Positions 25,983 to 39,163 of a stretch of 64,000 nucleotides of DNA are shown piece after piece (position 1 is the first letter of the stretch; the number at the start of each line of letters is the position of its first letter). The notes under the pieces are model-generated. The model saw only the letters and a program-made list of their open reading frames with translations, was not told the DNA's origin and did no database searches. Made by a program: the position numbers and the translations under genes. Origin of the DNA: Piliocolobus tephrosceles (taxonomy: Eukaryota > Chordata > Mammalia > Primates > Cercopithecidae); contig NC_045443.1 of NCBI RefSeq assembly GCF_002776525.5, positions 35,279,808 through 35,343,807 of the forward strand, written 5' to 3'.

Positions 25983-28206
25983 GACTTGTCAGAGAGCAGT
26001 TCCTTCGAGTGCTTCTTTCTGTTTTTTATTGGACTGCATTTCACTTTTTGCCATCGTCTTCAATGTGCTGGGAATATCACTCTATTGGTTTTACAGGAAC
26101 AGTGTCCAAACTGTTCCTTATGAGAAAAAAGGTATAACACTCTGAGTGGAATGCGCACATCACCAGTTTCTCAGAGAGCTTCTCTCCAATTTTTATCTGA
26201 CTCTATTTCCTCTTTCACCATAGGCCTGAATGTGATTCCAAATATCCCTTCGCGGATCCATCCACAAGGAAGTTTCCAAGGTGCGTAATGTAAAGAAAGC
26301 TTCATGTTTGTGAGATAAATAAACATATTAAAGAGCAGATTCACAGAATGCTTCTTTCCAGTTTTTATCTGAAGATATTTCCTTTTACAACTTAGTTCAG
26401 AATGTGCTCCGGAAGGTCCCTTCGTGGATCCGTCTATGACAGTTTCCAAGCTGCGTGATGTAAATAAAGCTTTACCTATATGAGATGGTTATACATATCC
26501 CAGATTAGTTTCCTAGAAAGGTTCTTTCCAGTTTTTTTCTGAGGCTATTTCCCTTGTCACCAACGGCATCAACATGCTCCGGAATATCACTTGCTACCTG
26601 TTTATCCAAAAAGGCTTCCCCGACGCTGCAGGAGAAGAGAGGTATGACACTGTGACTGAAATGCAAACATCACAAAGCAGTTCCTTGGAAAGCTTCTCTC
26701 CAGTTTCGGCTAAACATATTTCCTTTTTCACCATTAGCCTCAAAGTGCTCTCGAGTATCCCATCACATGCTAAACATACACATGGCTAGAAAGCTGACCA
26801 CTGAAAAGAGAGGCTTATCTGAGTGAGAAGAATTAAGATGACACAGAGTAGCTTCACAGAAAGCTTCCTTCTGGATTTTACCTGAGGATATTTCCTTCTC
26901 CAAATGCTAAGCATCGATCCCAAATGTCCTTCCTCAGATTCCACAAAAACAGTGATTTCACATTGCTGAATCCAAAGAATGCCTTATCGCTAGGAGACGA
27001 ATACACACGTTGCAAAGCAGTTTCTCAGAATGATTCTCTGCAGGTTTCATCAGAACACGTTTCCCCGCTCACCACAAGCCTCCGGGCATCTCTAAATATC
27101 CCTTCACAGATTCGTCAAAGAGAGTTTCAAAACTGGTCAACATACAGTAAGCATTAACTCCGTGAAGTGAATGCACATATCAGAGAGCTGATTCTTGGAA
27201 CGCTTCTTCCTCGATTTTATTTCAGTATATTTCACTGTTATCCATAGTCCTCAATGCTTTCCGAAATATCACATTTTCAGTTTCACAAGAGCAGTGTTCA
27301 AACACTGCCTTGTGAGAAAAGAGGTATAACTCCCTGAATGGAATGCATACATCACAAAGGAGTTTCTCAGAAAACTTCTATCCAGTTTTTATTTGAAGAC
27401 GTCTAGCCTTTCACTGTAGGCCTGAATGTGCTCTTGAATGTCCTTTCGCAAATATGTGCATGACAAAGGTTCCAAACTGCGTAATATAATTAAAATTTTA
27501 ACTATGTGAGATGAATAAATATATCTAACACAAAGCAGTTTCACAGAAATCTTCTGTCCAGTTTACTCTGAGGGTATTGCCTTTTTCATCATAGTCGTCG
27601 CTATACTCCAGAATATCTCTTGGTAGCTTTTTATCCAAAAGGGATTCCGTAATCCTCTGGGAGAAGAAAGGTATATTTCTGTGAGTGGAATGCACAGGTT
27701 ACAAAGCAGCTCCTCAGAAAGCTTCTCTCCAGTCTCTATCTGAAGACATTTCCTTTCTCACTGTAATCCTCAAATCCCTCCAGAATATCCCTTCTCAGAC
27801 TAAACAAAAACAGTGTTATGATACAACTCAATGAAAAGAGAAGCTTACCTTTGTCAGCGGAATTCACGTGACACATACCAGTTTCACAGAAAGCTTCCTT
27901 CTGATTTTTCCCTGAGGTTATTTCTTTTTCAGGATATTCTAAAGAGCGATTCCAAATGTCCTTTCTCAGATTTCACAGAAACAGTGATTTCAAACTGCTC
28001 AATTCAAAGAATGATTTAAACCTATGAGTTGAATACAAACATCACAAAAGTGTTGGGCAGAAGACTTCTCTCCGATTTTCGATTCAAGACATTTCCTTGC
28101 CTCACACAGGCCTCCGATTGCCACTTAACATCCCTTTGCAGAACCCTCAAAGACCAACTTTCAACCTGGGAAATGTAGAGTAAGCTTTAACCCTGTGAAA
28201 AGAATG
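25983..28206 (-). repeat. HOR unit, 2,224 bp
   Basis: Complete 13-monomer order at near-exact 13 x 171 length. The F tag reads gacttgtcagagagcag. Confidence 0.88.
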
Positions 28207-30429
28207 GACATGTCAGAGAGCAGTTTTTTTGAGTGCTTCTTTCTGTTTTTTATTGGACGACATTTCTCTTTTTGCCATCATCTTCAATGTGCTCCGAATA
28301 TCACTCTCTTGGTTTTACAGGAACAGTGTTCAAACTGTGCCTTCTGAGAAGAATGTTATAACTCCTGGAGTGGAATGCTTCCATCACCAAGCAGTTTCTA
28401 AGAGAGCTTCCTTCCAGTTTTTATCTGACTGTATTTCCTCTTTCACCATAGGCCCGAAGGTGATCCCAAATATCCCTGCACGGATCCATCCACGAGGGCG
28501 TTTCCAAGCTGTGTAATGTAAAGAAAGCTTCATCTATCTGAGATGAATAAACATAGCAAAAAGCAGATTCACAGAAAGCTTCTTTTCAGTTTTTATCTGA
28601 AGATATTTCCTTTTTCACCATAATCCAGAATGTGTTTCGAAGGTTTTTCCTGAATCTGTCCATGAGAGTTTCCAAGCTCCGTAAAGAAAGCTTTATCTAT
28701 GTGAGATGATTACACATATCACAGAGTAGTTTCTTAGAAATCTCCTTTCCAGTTTTTGTTTGAGGCTATTTCCCTTTTCACCATCGGCATCAACATGCTC
28801 CCAAATATCACTTGGTACCTGTTCCTCCAAAAGGGTTTCCCCGACTCTGTATGAGAAGGGAGGTATAACACTGTGACTGGAATGCACACGTCAAAAAGCA
28901 GTTCCTCGGAAAGTTTCTCTCCAGTTTCGGTCTGAACATATTTCCTTTTTCATCATTAGCTTCAAAGTGCTCCCGAATATCCCATCACATGCTAAAAATA
29001 CATAGGGCTAGAGAACTGCTCAATGAAAAGTGAGGCTTATCTGAGTGAGAGGAATTAAGACGACACAGAGTAGTTTCACAGAAAGCTACCTTCTGGATTT
29101 TACCTGAGGATATTTCTTTCTCTATATTCTAAGGATCGATCCCAAATGTCCTTCCTCAGATTCTACAAAAACAGGGATTTCAAGTTGATCAATCCAAAGA
29201 ATGGTTTAACTCTAGGAAATGAATACACACATTGCAAAACTTTAGCTCAGAACGTTTCTCTGCAGGTTTCTTCGGAAGGCATTCCCTCACTCACCACAAG
29301 CCTCTGGGCGTCACTAAATATCCCTTCACATATATTTCAAAGACAGAGTTTTGAAACTGGGCAACATAGAGTAAGCATTAACTCTGTGAAGTGAATGAAC
29401 ATATCAGAGAGCAGATTCTTGAACGGTTCTTCCTCCATTTTATTTCAGTATATTTCACTATTCGCCATAGTCCTCAATGCGTTCCAAAATATCACTTTTT
29501 CGGTTTCAGAGGAACAGTGTTCAAACACTGACTTTTGAGAAAAGAGGTATAACTCCCTGAGTGGAATGCATACATCACAAAGTAGTTTCTCAGAAAGCTT
29601 CTATCCAGCTTTTATCTGAAGATATCTCCTCTGTCACCATAGGACAGAATGTGCTCCCGAACGTCCCTTCACGGATCTCTGCATGACGTAGTTTCCAAAC
29701 TGCGTAATATAATTAAGTTTTAACTACACGAGATGAATAAATATATGTAACACAAAGCAGTTTCACAGACATATTCTTTCCATTTTTTGTCTGACAATAT
29801 TTCCTTTTTCACCATAGTCGTGTCTATACTCCTGAATATCTCTTAGTAGCTTTTTCTCCAAAAGGGATTCCGGAATCCTCGAGGAGAAGAAAGGTATATT
29901 TCTGTGAGTGGAATGCACACGTCACAAAGCAGCTCCTCAGAAAGCTTCTCTCCAGTTTCTATCTGAAGACATTTCCTTTCTTACTGTAAGTCTCAATGCC
30001 CTCCAGAATATCCCTTCACAGAATAAACAAAAACAGTGTTATGATACAGCTCAATGAAAAGAGAAGCTTAACTGTGTGAGCGGAATTCACATGACACAGA
30101 GTAGTTTCACAGAAGGCTTCCTTCTGGTTTCTCTCTGAGGTTATTTCTTTTTAAGGATATTCTAAAGAGCATTTCCAAATATCTTTTCTCAGATTCCACA
30201 GAAATAATCATGTCAAACTGCTCAATCCAAAGAATGATTTAACTCTATGAGATGCATAAAAACATCATAAAAGACTTGCGCAGAAAGCTTCTCTCCAATT
30301 TTCGATTGAAGACATTACCTTGCCTCACACAGGACTCCGGTCGCCACTTACAATCCCGTTGCAGAAACCTGAAAGACCCACTGTCAAGCGGGAAAATGTA
30401 GAGCAAGGTTTATCGCTGTGAAAAGAATG
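28207..30429 (-). repeat. HOR unit, 2,223 bp (reference unit)
   Basis: This copy has exactly 13 x 171 bp and is the easiest to use as a map. Approximate tag positions are F 28207, G 28377, H 28548, I 28710, J 28883, K 29057, L 29224, M 29399, A 29568, B 29740, C 29915, D 30087, E 30258. Pairs C/J, D/K, E/L, F/M, G/A and I/B are visibly more alike than other combinations; H is also closest to G and A. Confidence 0.9.
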
Positions 30430-32515
30430 GACATATCAGGGGGCAGTTTCTTCGAGTGCTTCCTTCTGTTTTTTATTGGACGACATTTCACTTTTTGCCA
30501 TAGTCTTCCATGTGCGCCGAATATCACTCTTTTGATTTTACAGGAACAGTGTTCAAACTGTGCCTTACGAGAAGAAAGTTATAAGTCGCTGGGTGGAATG
30601 CACACATCACCAAGCAGTTTCTCAGAAAGTTTCCTTCCAGTTTTTATCTGACTGTATTTACTCTTTTACCATGGGTCCGAAGGTGAACCCAAATAACCCT
30701 TCGCAGATCCATCTACGAGGAACTTTCCAACCTGCGTAATTTAAAGAAAGCTTCATCTCAGTGAGGTGAATAAACATAGCAAAAAACAGATTCACAGAAA
30801 GCTTCTTTCGAGGTTTTATCTGAAGACATTTCCTTTTTCACCATAGTCCAGAACGTGCTCCTGAAGGTCCCTTCGTGGATCTGTCCATGACAGTTTCCAA
30901 GCTGTGTAATGTAAAGAAAACTATATCTATATGAGATGATTACATATATCACAGAGTAGTTTCCTAGAAAGCTTCTTTCCAGTTTTTGTCTGAGGGTGTT
31001 TCCCTTTTCACCATCGACATCAACATGCTCCTGAATATGACTTGGAACCTCTTTCTCCAAAAGGGTTTCCCTGACGCTGTATGCGAAGAGAGGTATAACA
31101 CTGTCACTGGAATGCACACGTCACAAAGCAGTTCCTCAGAAAGCTTCTCTCCAGTTTCTGTCTGAACATATTTCCTTTTTCACCGTTAGCCTCAAAGTGA
31201 TCCCGAATATCCCATCACACGATAAACCTACACAGGGCTAGAAAACTGAATGAAAAGAGAGGCTTTTCTGAGTGAGAGGAATTAAGATGACACAGAGCAG
31301 TTTCATAGAAAGCTTACTTCTGGATTTTACCTGAAGATATTTCTTTCCCCATATTCTAAGGATCGTTCCTAAAAGTCCTTCCTCAGATTCCACAAAAACA
31401 GTGATTTCAAGCTGTTCAACCCAAAGAATGGTTTAACTCTATGAGACGAAACACACATGGCAAAGCAGTTGTTCACAACGTTTTTCTGCAGGTTTCGTCA
31501 GAAGACGTTTGCTCGCTCACCACAAGCCTCCAGGTGTCACTAAATATCCCTTCACAGCTTCTTCAAAGACAGAGTTTCAAAACTGGGCAACATAGAGTAA
31601 GCATTAACCCTATGAAGTGAATGCACATATCAGAGAGCAGATTCTCTTAACGCTTGTTCCTCGATTTTAGTTCAGTATATTTCATTATTTGTCATAGGCC
31701 TCCATGCATTCCGACATATCACATTTTCTGTTTCATGGGAACAGTGTTCATACACTGTCTTGTGAGAAAAGAGGTATTATTCCCTGAGGGGGATGCATAC
31801 ATCAAAAATAGTTTCTCAGAAAGCTTCTATCCAGTTTTCATCTGAAGATATCTCTTCTTTCACCGTAGGGCTAAATGATCTCCTGAACATCCCTTCGCGG
31901 ATCTGTGCATGATGGAGTTTCCAAACTGAATAATATTATTAATGTTTTAACCATGAGAGATGAATAAATATATCTAACACAAAGCAGTTTCATGGAAATC
32001 TTCTTTCGAGTTTTTGTCTGAGGATATTTCCTTGTTCACCATAGTCGTCGCTATACTTCAGAGAATCTCTCGATAGCTTTTTCTCCAAAAGCGATTCTGG
32101 AATCCTCTAGGAGAAGAAAGGTATATTTCTGTGAGTGGAATGCACACGTCACAAAGCAGCTCCTCAGAAAGCTTCTCTCCAGTTTCTATCTGAAGACGTT
32201 TCCTTTCTCACCGTAAGATTCAAAGACCTCCACAATATCCCTTCGCAGACTAAACAAAAACAGTGTTATCATACAGCTCAATGAAAAGAGAAGCTTAACT
32301 GTGTGAACGGAATTCACGTGACACAGACCAGTTTCACAGAAAGCTTCCTTCTGGTTTCGTTCTGAGGTTATTTCTTTTTCACAATATTCTAAAAAGCTTT
32401 TCCAAATGTCCTTTCTCAGATTCCACAGAAACAGTGAATTCAAACTGCTCAATCCAAAGAATGATTTAACTCTATGAGGAGAATACAAACGTCACAAAAG
32501 AGGTGCACAGAAACT

Positions 32516-32529
32516 TTCTCTGCGATTTT
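32516..32529. repeat. Left target-site duplication of the Alu
   Basis: The sequence ttctctgcgatttt precedes the Alu poly(T) and is repeated at 32827-32840 immediately after the Alu head. The exact 3' limit of this copy is blurred by the poly(T). Confidence 0.85.
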
Positions 32530-32826
32530 TTTTTTTTTTTTTTTTGAGATGGAGTCTTGCTCTGTCGCCCGAGCTGGAGTGCAGTGGCCAGATCTCAGCT
32601 CACTGCAAGCTCCGCCTCCCGGGTTCCCGCCATTCTCCTGCCTCAGCCTCCGGAGTAGCTGGGACTACAGGCGCCCGCCACCTCGCCCGGCTAGTTTTTT
32701 GTATTTTTAGTAGAGACGGGGTTTCACCGTGTTAGCCAGGATGGTCTCGATCTCCTGACCTCGTGATCCGCCCGTCTCAGCCTCCCAAAGTGCTGGGATT
32801 ACAGGCTTGAGCCACCGCGCCCGGCC
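32530..32826 (-). mobile_element. AluY insertion, Old World monkey type, antisense
   Basis: Full-length Alu on the minus strand: poly(T) at 32526-32545 is its tail, and the head ends in cgcgcccggcc at 32826. The young AluY hallmark is gttagccaggatggtctcgatctcc. The variants gccacctcgcccggctag and caggcttgagccaccgc are those I associate with cercopithecid AluY copies (AluYR group); human AluY usually reads caggcgtgagcc. A 14-bp target duplication confirms insertion by L1-driven retrotransposition into monomer E. Open frames inside it on the + strand are not genes. Confidence 0.95.
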
Positions 32827-32840
32827 TTCTCTGCGATTTT
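32827..32840. repeat. Right target-site duplication of the Alu
   Basis: Exact copy of ttctctgcgatttt directly after the Alu head. Satellite monomer E continues with cgaaggaata. Confidence 0.9.
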
Positions 32841-32960
32841 CGAAGGAATACATTTCTTTGCCTCACGCCAGCCTCCAGTTGCCATTTACTATCCCTTCAC
32901 AGAACCCTAAAAGACCAAAATGGGAAATGTAGAGTAAGATTTAACCCTGTGAAAAGAATG

Positions 32961-35333
32961 GACATCTGAGAGCAGTTTCTTCAAGTGCTTCTTTCTGTTT
33001 TTTATTGGACGCCATTTCACTTTTTGCCATAGTCTTCAAAGTGCTCTGAATATCACTTTTTTGGTTTCATTGCAACAGTGTTCAAACTTTGCCTTATGAG
33101 AAGAAAGTTATAACTCCCTGAGTGGAATGCACACATCACCAAGCAGGTTCTCAGAAAGCTTCCCTCCAGTTTTTATCTGACTACACTTGTTATTTCACCA
33201 TAGGCCCGAATGTGACCCCAATTATCCCTTCTCAGATCCATCCACGAAGGAGTTTCCAAGCTGTGTAATGTAAAGAAAGCTTCATCAATGTGAGATTAAT
33301 AAACATAGCAAAAAGCAGGTTCTCAGAAAGCTTCTTTCCAGTATTTATCTGAAGATATTTCCTTTTTCACCATAGTTCTGAAATAGCTCCCGAAGGTCCC
33401 TTCGTAGATCCGTCCATGAGAGTTTCCAAGCTGTGTAATGTAAAGAAAGCTTTATCTGTGTGAGATGATTTCACATATCAAAGAGTAGTTTCCTGGAAAG
33501 CTTCTTTCCAATTTTTGTCTGAGGGTATTCCCTTTTTCACCATCAGCATCAACATGATCCCGAATATCATTTGGCATCTGGGTACCTGTTTCTCTAAAAG
33601 GGTTTCCCCGATGCTGTATGAGAAGAGAGGTATAACACTGTGACTGGAATGCACACATCACAAAGCAGATCCTCAGAAAACTTCTCTCCAGTTTCGGCTG
33701 AACATATTTCCTTTTTCACCGTTAGCCTCAAAGTGCTCTCAAGTATCCCATCACACGCTAAACATACACAGGGCTGGAAAACTGCTCAATGAAAAGAGAG
33801 GCTTATCTGCGTGAGAGCAATTAAGATGACACAGAGCAGTTTCACAGAACGCTTCCTTCTGGATTTTACCTGAGGATATTTCTTTCTCCATATTCTAAGC
33901 ATCGTTCCCAAATGTCCTTCCTCAGATTCCACAAACACAATGATTTCACGCTGCTCAATCTGAAGAATGGTTTAAATCTAGGAGATGAATACACACATCA
34001 CAAAGCAGTTGCTCAGAACGTTTCTCTGCAGGTTTCATCGGAAGACATTTCCTGGCTCACCACAAGCCTCCTGGCGTCACTAAATAACCCTTCACAGATT
34101 CTTCAAAGACAGAGTTTCAATATAAATGATGAATTGATGGGTGCTGACGAGTTGATGGGTGCAGCACACCAACATGGCACATGTATACATATGTAACAAA
34201 CCTGCACGTTATGCACATGTACCCTAGAACTTAAAGTATAATAAAAAAAAAAAAAGAGAAAAAGAAAACTGGGTAACAGCTTAAACATTAACTCTGTGAA
34301 GTGAATGCACATATCAGAGACCAGATTCTTGGAATGCTTCTTCCTCGATTTTATTTCAGTATATTTCAGTATTCGCCATAGTCCTCAATGCATTCTAAAA
34401 TACCACTTTTTCAGTTTTACAGAAACAGTGTTCCAACACTGCCTTGTGAGGAAAGAGGTATAACTCCCTGAGTGGAATGCATACATCAAAAAGTAGTTCT
34501 TCAGAAAGTTTTATATCCAGTTTTTATCAGAAGGTATCTCCTCTTTCACCATAGGGCTGAATGTGCTCCCAAATGTCCCTTCATGGATCCATGCATGATG
34601 GAGTTTCCAAACTGAGTAACATAATAAAAGTTTTAACTATGCGAGACGAATAAATTTATCTATCACAAAGCAGTTTCACAGTAATCTTCTTTCCAGTTTT
34701 TGTCTGAGGATGTTTCCTTTTTCACCATAGTGGACTCCCGAATATCTCTTGGTAGCCTTTTCTCCAAAAGAGATTCTGGAATCCTCTAGGAGAAGAAAGG
34801 TATATTTCTGTGAGTGGAATGCACATGTCACAAAGCAGGTCCTCAGAGAGCTTCTCTCCAGTTTCTATCTGAAGACGTTTCGTTTCTCACTGTCAGCCTC
34901 AAAGCCCTCCAGAATATCCTTTCGCAGACTAAACAAAAACATGTTATGATACAGCTCAATGAAAAGAGAAGCTTAACTGTGTGAGCATAATTCACGTGAC
35001 ACACAACAGTTTTACAGAAAACGTCCTTCTACTTTCTCTCTGAGAATATTTCTATATCAGGATATTCTAAAGAGCATTTCCAAATGTCCATTCTCAGATT
35101 CCACCGAAACAGTGATTTCAAACTGCTCAATCCAAAAAATGATTTAACTCTATGATATGAATACAAAGATCACAAAACAGTTGCGCAGAAAACTTCTCTC
35201 CGATTTTCGATGGAAGACATTGCCTTGCATCACACAGGCTTCCTGTTGCCACTTACTATCCCTTCGCAGAAATCTCAAGAACCGACTTCCATTTGGGCAA
35301 TGTAGAGTAAGCTTTAACCCTGTGAAAAGTATG
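32961..35333 (-). repeat. HOR unit, 2,373 bp, interrupted by L1 tail
   Basis: Complete 13-monomer order. The excess of about 145 bp is the L1 3' fragment at the L/M boundary. It shares gggtacctg (33575) and the short B deletion (34727) with the 17899-20130 unit. Confidence 0.87.
34120..34264 (+). mobile_element. 5'-truncated L1 3' end
   Basis: About 145 bp of L1 3' UTR: the cagcacaccaacatggcac and aacaaacctgcacgttatg segments, the accctagaacttaaagtat segment, then AATAAA running into a poly(A) tail (34242-34255) with gagaaaaag. The fragment begins with two near copies of gttgatgggtgc (34134-34145 and 34151-34162), a form I associate with Old World monkey L1. It interrupts the satellite between cagagttt and gaaaactggg. 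A clear target duplication is not visible. Confidence 0.93.
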
Positions 35334-36931
35334 GACATGTCAGAGAGAAGTGTCTTCGAGTGCTTCTTTCTGTTTTTTATTGGACGACATTTCACTTTTT
35401 GCCATAGTTTTAATGTGCTCCGAAAATCACTCTTTTGGTTTTACAGGAACAGTGTTCAAACAGTGCCTTATGAGAAGAAAGTTACAACTCCCAAATTGGA
35501 ATGCACACACCACGAAGTAGTTTCTCAGAAAGCTTCTGTCCAGTTTTTATCTGACAATATTTCCTCTTTCACCATAGGCCCGAATGTGATCCCAAATATC
35601 CCTTCGTGGATCCATCCATGAGGGAGTTTCCAAGCTGCGTAATGTAAAGAAAACTTCATCTATGTGACATGAGTAAACATAGCAAAAAGCAGATTCAAAG
35701 AAAGCCTCTTTCCAGTTTTTATCTGAAGATATTTCCTTTTTCATCTTTGTCCATTGTTCTCTGCAGGTTTTTTTGGAAGGTGTTTCCTCACTCACCACAA
35801 GCCTCCGACATCACTAAATATCCCTTCACAGATTATTCAAAGTCAGAGTTTCGAAACTGGGCAACATAGATTAAGCATTAACTCTGTGAAGTGAATGCAT
35901 ATATCAGAGAGCAGATTCATGGAACGCTTCTTTCTTGATTTTATTTCAGTGTATTTCACTATTCGCCATAGTCCTCCATGCGTTCTGAAATATCACTTTT
36001 TCGGTTTCACCAGAACAGTGTTCAAACGCTGCCTTGTGAGAAAACAGGTTTAATTATCTGACTGGAATGTATACTTCACAAAGTAGTTTCTCACAAAGCT
36101 TCTATCCAGTTTTCATCTGAAGATATCTCCTCTTTCACCATAGTCCTGAATGTGCTCCTGAATGTCCCTTCACGGATCTGAGCATGACAGAGTTTCCAAA
36201 ATGCATAATGTAATTAACGTTTTAACTATGCTATACGAATAAATATATCTAACACAAAGCAGTTTCACAGAAATCTTCTTTCCAGTGTTTGTCTGAGGAT
36301 ATTTCCCTTTTCAACATTGTTGTCGCTATACTGCCGAATATCTCTTGGAAGTCTTTTCTCCAAAAGGGATTCCGGAATCCTCTAGGAGAAGAAAGGTATA
36401 TTTCTGTGAGTGGAATGCACATGTCACAAAGCAGCTCCTCAGATAGCTTCTCTCCAGTTTATATCTGAAGACATTTCCTTTCTCACCGTAAGCCTCAAAG
36501 CCCTCCAGAATATCCCTTCGCAGACTAAGCAAAAACAGCGTTATGATACAGCTCAATGCAAAGAGAAGCTTAACTGTGAGAGCAGAATTCATGTGACACA
36601 GTGCAGTTTCACAGGAAACTTCCTTCCGGGTTTTCTCTGACGTTATTTCTTTTTCAGGATATTCTAAAGAGCGTTTCGAAATGTCCTTTCTCAGAATCCA
36701 CAGAAACAGTGATTTCAAACTGCTCAATCTAAAGAATGATTTAACTCTATGAGATAAATACAATAATCATGAAAGAGTTGCGCAGAAAGCTTCTCTCTGA
36801 TTTTCGATGGAAGACATTTCCTTGCCTCACACAGGCCTCTGGTCGCCACTAACTATCCCTTTGCAGAACCCTCAAAGTCCGACTTTCAAACTGGGAAATG
36901 TAGAGTAAGCTTTAAACCTGTGAAAAGAATG
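35334..36931 (-). repeat. Shortened HOR, 1,598 bp, H joined to L
   Basis: F, G and H are followed by L near 35752-35757, where tttttcatctttgtccatt of H meets ttctctgcagg of L. About 627 bp are missing, or 3.7 monomers. This join does not keep the monomer register, unlike most others in the window. Confidence 0.85.
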
Positions 36932-39163
36932 GATATGTCAGAGAGCAGTTTCTTCGAGTGCTTCTTTCTGTTTTCTATTGGACAACACTTCACTTTTTGC
37001 CATAGTCTTCAATGTGCTCCGAATATCACTCTTTTGGTTTCACAGGGACAGTGTTCAAACTGTGCCTTATGAGAAGTAAGTTATAACGCCCTGAGTGGAA
37101 TGCACACATCACTAAGCAGTTTCTCAGAAAGCTTCTCTCCAGTTGTTATCTGACTATATTTGCTATTTCACCATAGGCCTGAATGTGATCCCAATTATCT
37201 ATTCACGGATCCATCCACGAGGCACTTTCCAACGTGCATAATGTAAAGAAAGCTTCAGGTATGTGAGAAGAATAAACATAGCAAAAAGCAGATTCACAGA
37301 AAGCTTCTTTCCAGTTTTTATCTGAAGATATTTCCTTTTTCACCATAGTCCAGATTGTGCTCACGAAGGTCCCATCGTGGATCCGTCCAGGACAGTTTCC
37401 AAGCTGCATAATATAAAGAAAGCTTTATCTATGTGAGATGATTACAGATATCACAGAGAAGTTTCATAGAAAGCTTTTTTCCAGGTTTTGTCTGAGGCTA
37501 TTTTCCTTTTCACCATTGGCATCAAAATACTCCTGAATGTCACTTGGTACCTGTTTCCTCAAAAGGGTTTCCCCAAAGATGTAAGAGAAGAGAGGTATCA
37601 CACTGTGAATGGAATGCACACATCACAAAGCAGTTCCTCAGAAAGCTTCTCTCCAGTTTCGGTCTGAACATATTTCCTTTTTCACTGTCAGCCTCTAAGT
37701 GCTCCTGAATATCCCATCACACACTAATCATACACACGGCTAGAAAACTGCTCAGTGAAAAGAGAGGCTTACCTTAGTGAGTGGAATTAAGACGATACAG
37801 AGCAGTTTCACAGAAAGATTCCTTCTGGATTTTAACCGAGGATGTTTCTTTCTCCATATTCTAAGGATCGTTCCCTAATATCTTTCCTCAGATACCACAA
37901 AAACAGTGATTGCAAGCTGCTCAATCCAAAGAACGGTTTAACTCTAGGAGATGAATACACACATAGCAAAGCAGTTGCTCAGAAGGTTTATCTGAAGGTT
38001 TCATTGGAAGACGTTTCCTTGTTCACCACAAGCCTCCAGGCATATCTAAATATCCCTTCACAGATTCTTCAAAGACAGAGTTTTGAAACTGGGCAACATA
38101 CAGTAGGCATTAACGCTGTGAAGTGAACACACATATCAGAGAGCAGATTCTTGGAATGCTTCTTCCTCGATTTTATTTCAGTATATTTCACTAGTTGCCA
38201 TAGTCCTCCATGCATTCCGAAATATCACATTTTCAGTTTCACAGGAACAGTGTTAAAAAACTGTCTTGTGAGAAAAGAGGCATAACCTCTTGAGTGGAAT
38301 GCATACATCACAAAGGAGTTTCTCAGAAAGCTTCTATCCAGTTGTTATCTGAAGATATCTCCTCTTTCACCGTAGGCCTGAATGTGCTCCCAAAAGTCCC
38401 TTGGCAGATCTGTGCATGATGGAGATTCCAAACTGCATAATATAATTAAACTTTTAACTCTATGAGACCAATAAATGTGTTTAACACAAAGCAGTTTCAC
38501 AGAAATCTTTTTTCCCGTTTTTGTCTGAGGATATTTCGTTTTTCACCATAGTCACCACTATACTCCCGAATATCTCTTGGTAGCTTTTTCCCATAAGGGA
38601 ATCCAGAATCCTCTAGGAGAAGAAAGGTATATTTCTTTGAGTGGAATGCACATGTCACAAAGCAGCTACTCACAAAGCTTCTCTCCAGTTTTTATCTGAA
38701 GACGTTTCCTTTCTCACTGTAAGCCTCAAAGCCCTCCAGAATATCCCTTCGCAGACTAAACAAAAACATTGTTATGATACGTCTCAATGAAAAGAGAAGC
38801 TTAGCTCTGTGAGTGGAATTCACGTGACACAGAACAGTTTCACAGAAAGCTTCCTTCTGGTTTCTCTCTGAGGTTATTTCTTTTTCAGGATATTCTAAAG
38901 AGTGTTTCCAAATGTCCTTTCTCAGATTGCACAGAAACAGTGATTACAAACTGCTCAATCCAAAGAATGATTTAACTCTATGAAATGAATACAAACAGTA
39001 CAAAAGAGTTGCGTAAAAAGCTTCTCTCCGATTTTCGATGGAAAACATTTTTTTTGCCTGACACAGGCCTCTGTTTGCCACATACTATCCCTTCACAGAA
39101 CATTCAAAGACCGACTTTCAAACTGGGAAATGTAGACTAAGCTTTAACCCCATGAAAACAACG
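36932..39163 (-). repeat. HOR unit, 2,232 bp
   Basis: Complete 13-monomer order with no large rearrangement. Ordinary diverged alpha sequence only. Confidence 0.87.

Larger units (their letters stand above)
30430..32960 (-). repeat. HOR unit, 2,531 bp, interrupted by Alu
   Basis: Complete 13-monomer order; without the Alu and its target duplication the unit is about 2.22 kb. The Alu lies in monomer E. Confidence 0.88.
29620..35120 (-). repeat. Sister block 1b (pair of 14880-19900)
   Basis: Counterpart of the block about 14.76 kb upstream, with the same private markers in A, B, E/F, G, M, I/J and B. The offset grows to about 15.06 kb after the Alu and 15.2 kb after the L1, because the upstream sister lacks both insertions. 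The right end is uncertain; similarity of private changes is lost at roughly 35.1-35.4 kb. Confidence 0.75.

Noticed and set aside
32474..32735. Two overlapping open frames with retro-like peptides
   Set aside because: They lie in the antisense Alu; such peptides are common Alu artefacts.
35157..35621. Plus-strand open frame of 154 codons
   Set aside because: It crosses monomers E, F and G of the satellite and matches shorter frames at the same place in other units. It is a by-product of the repeat phase.
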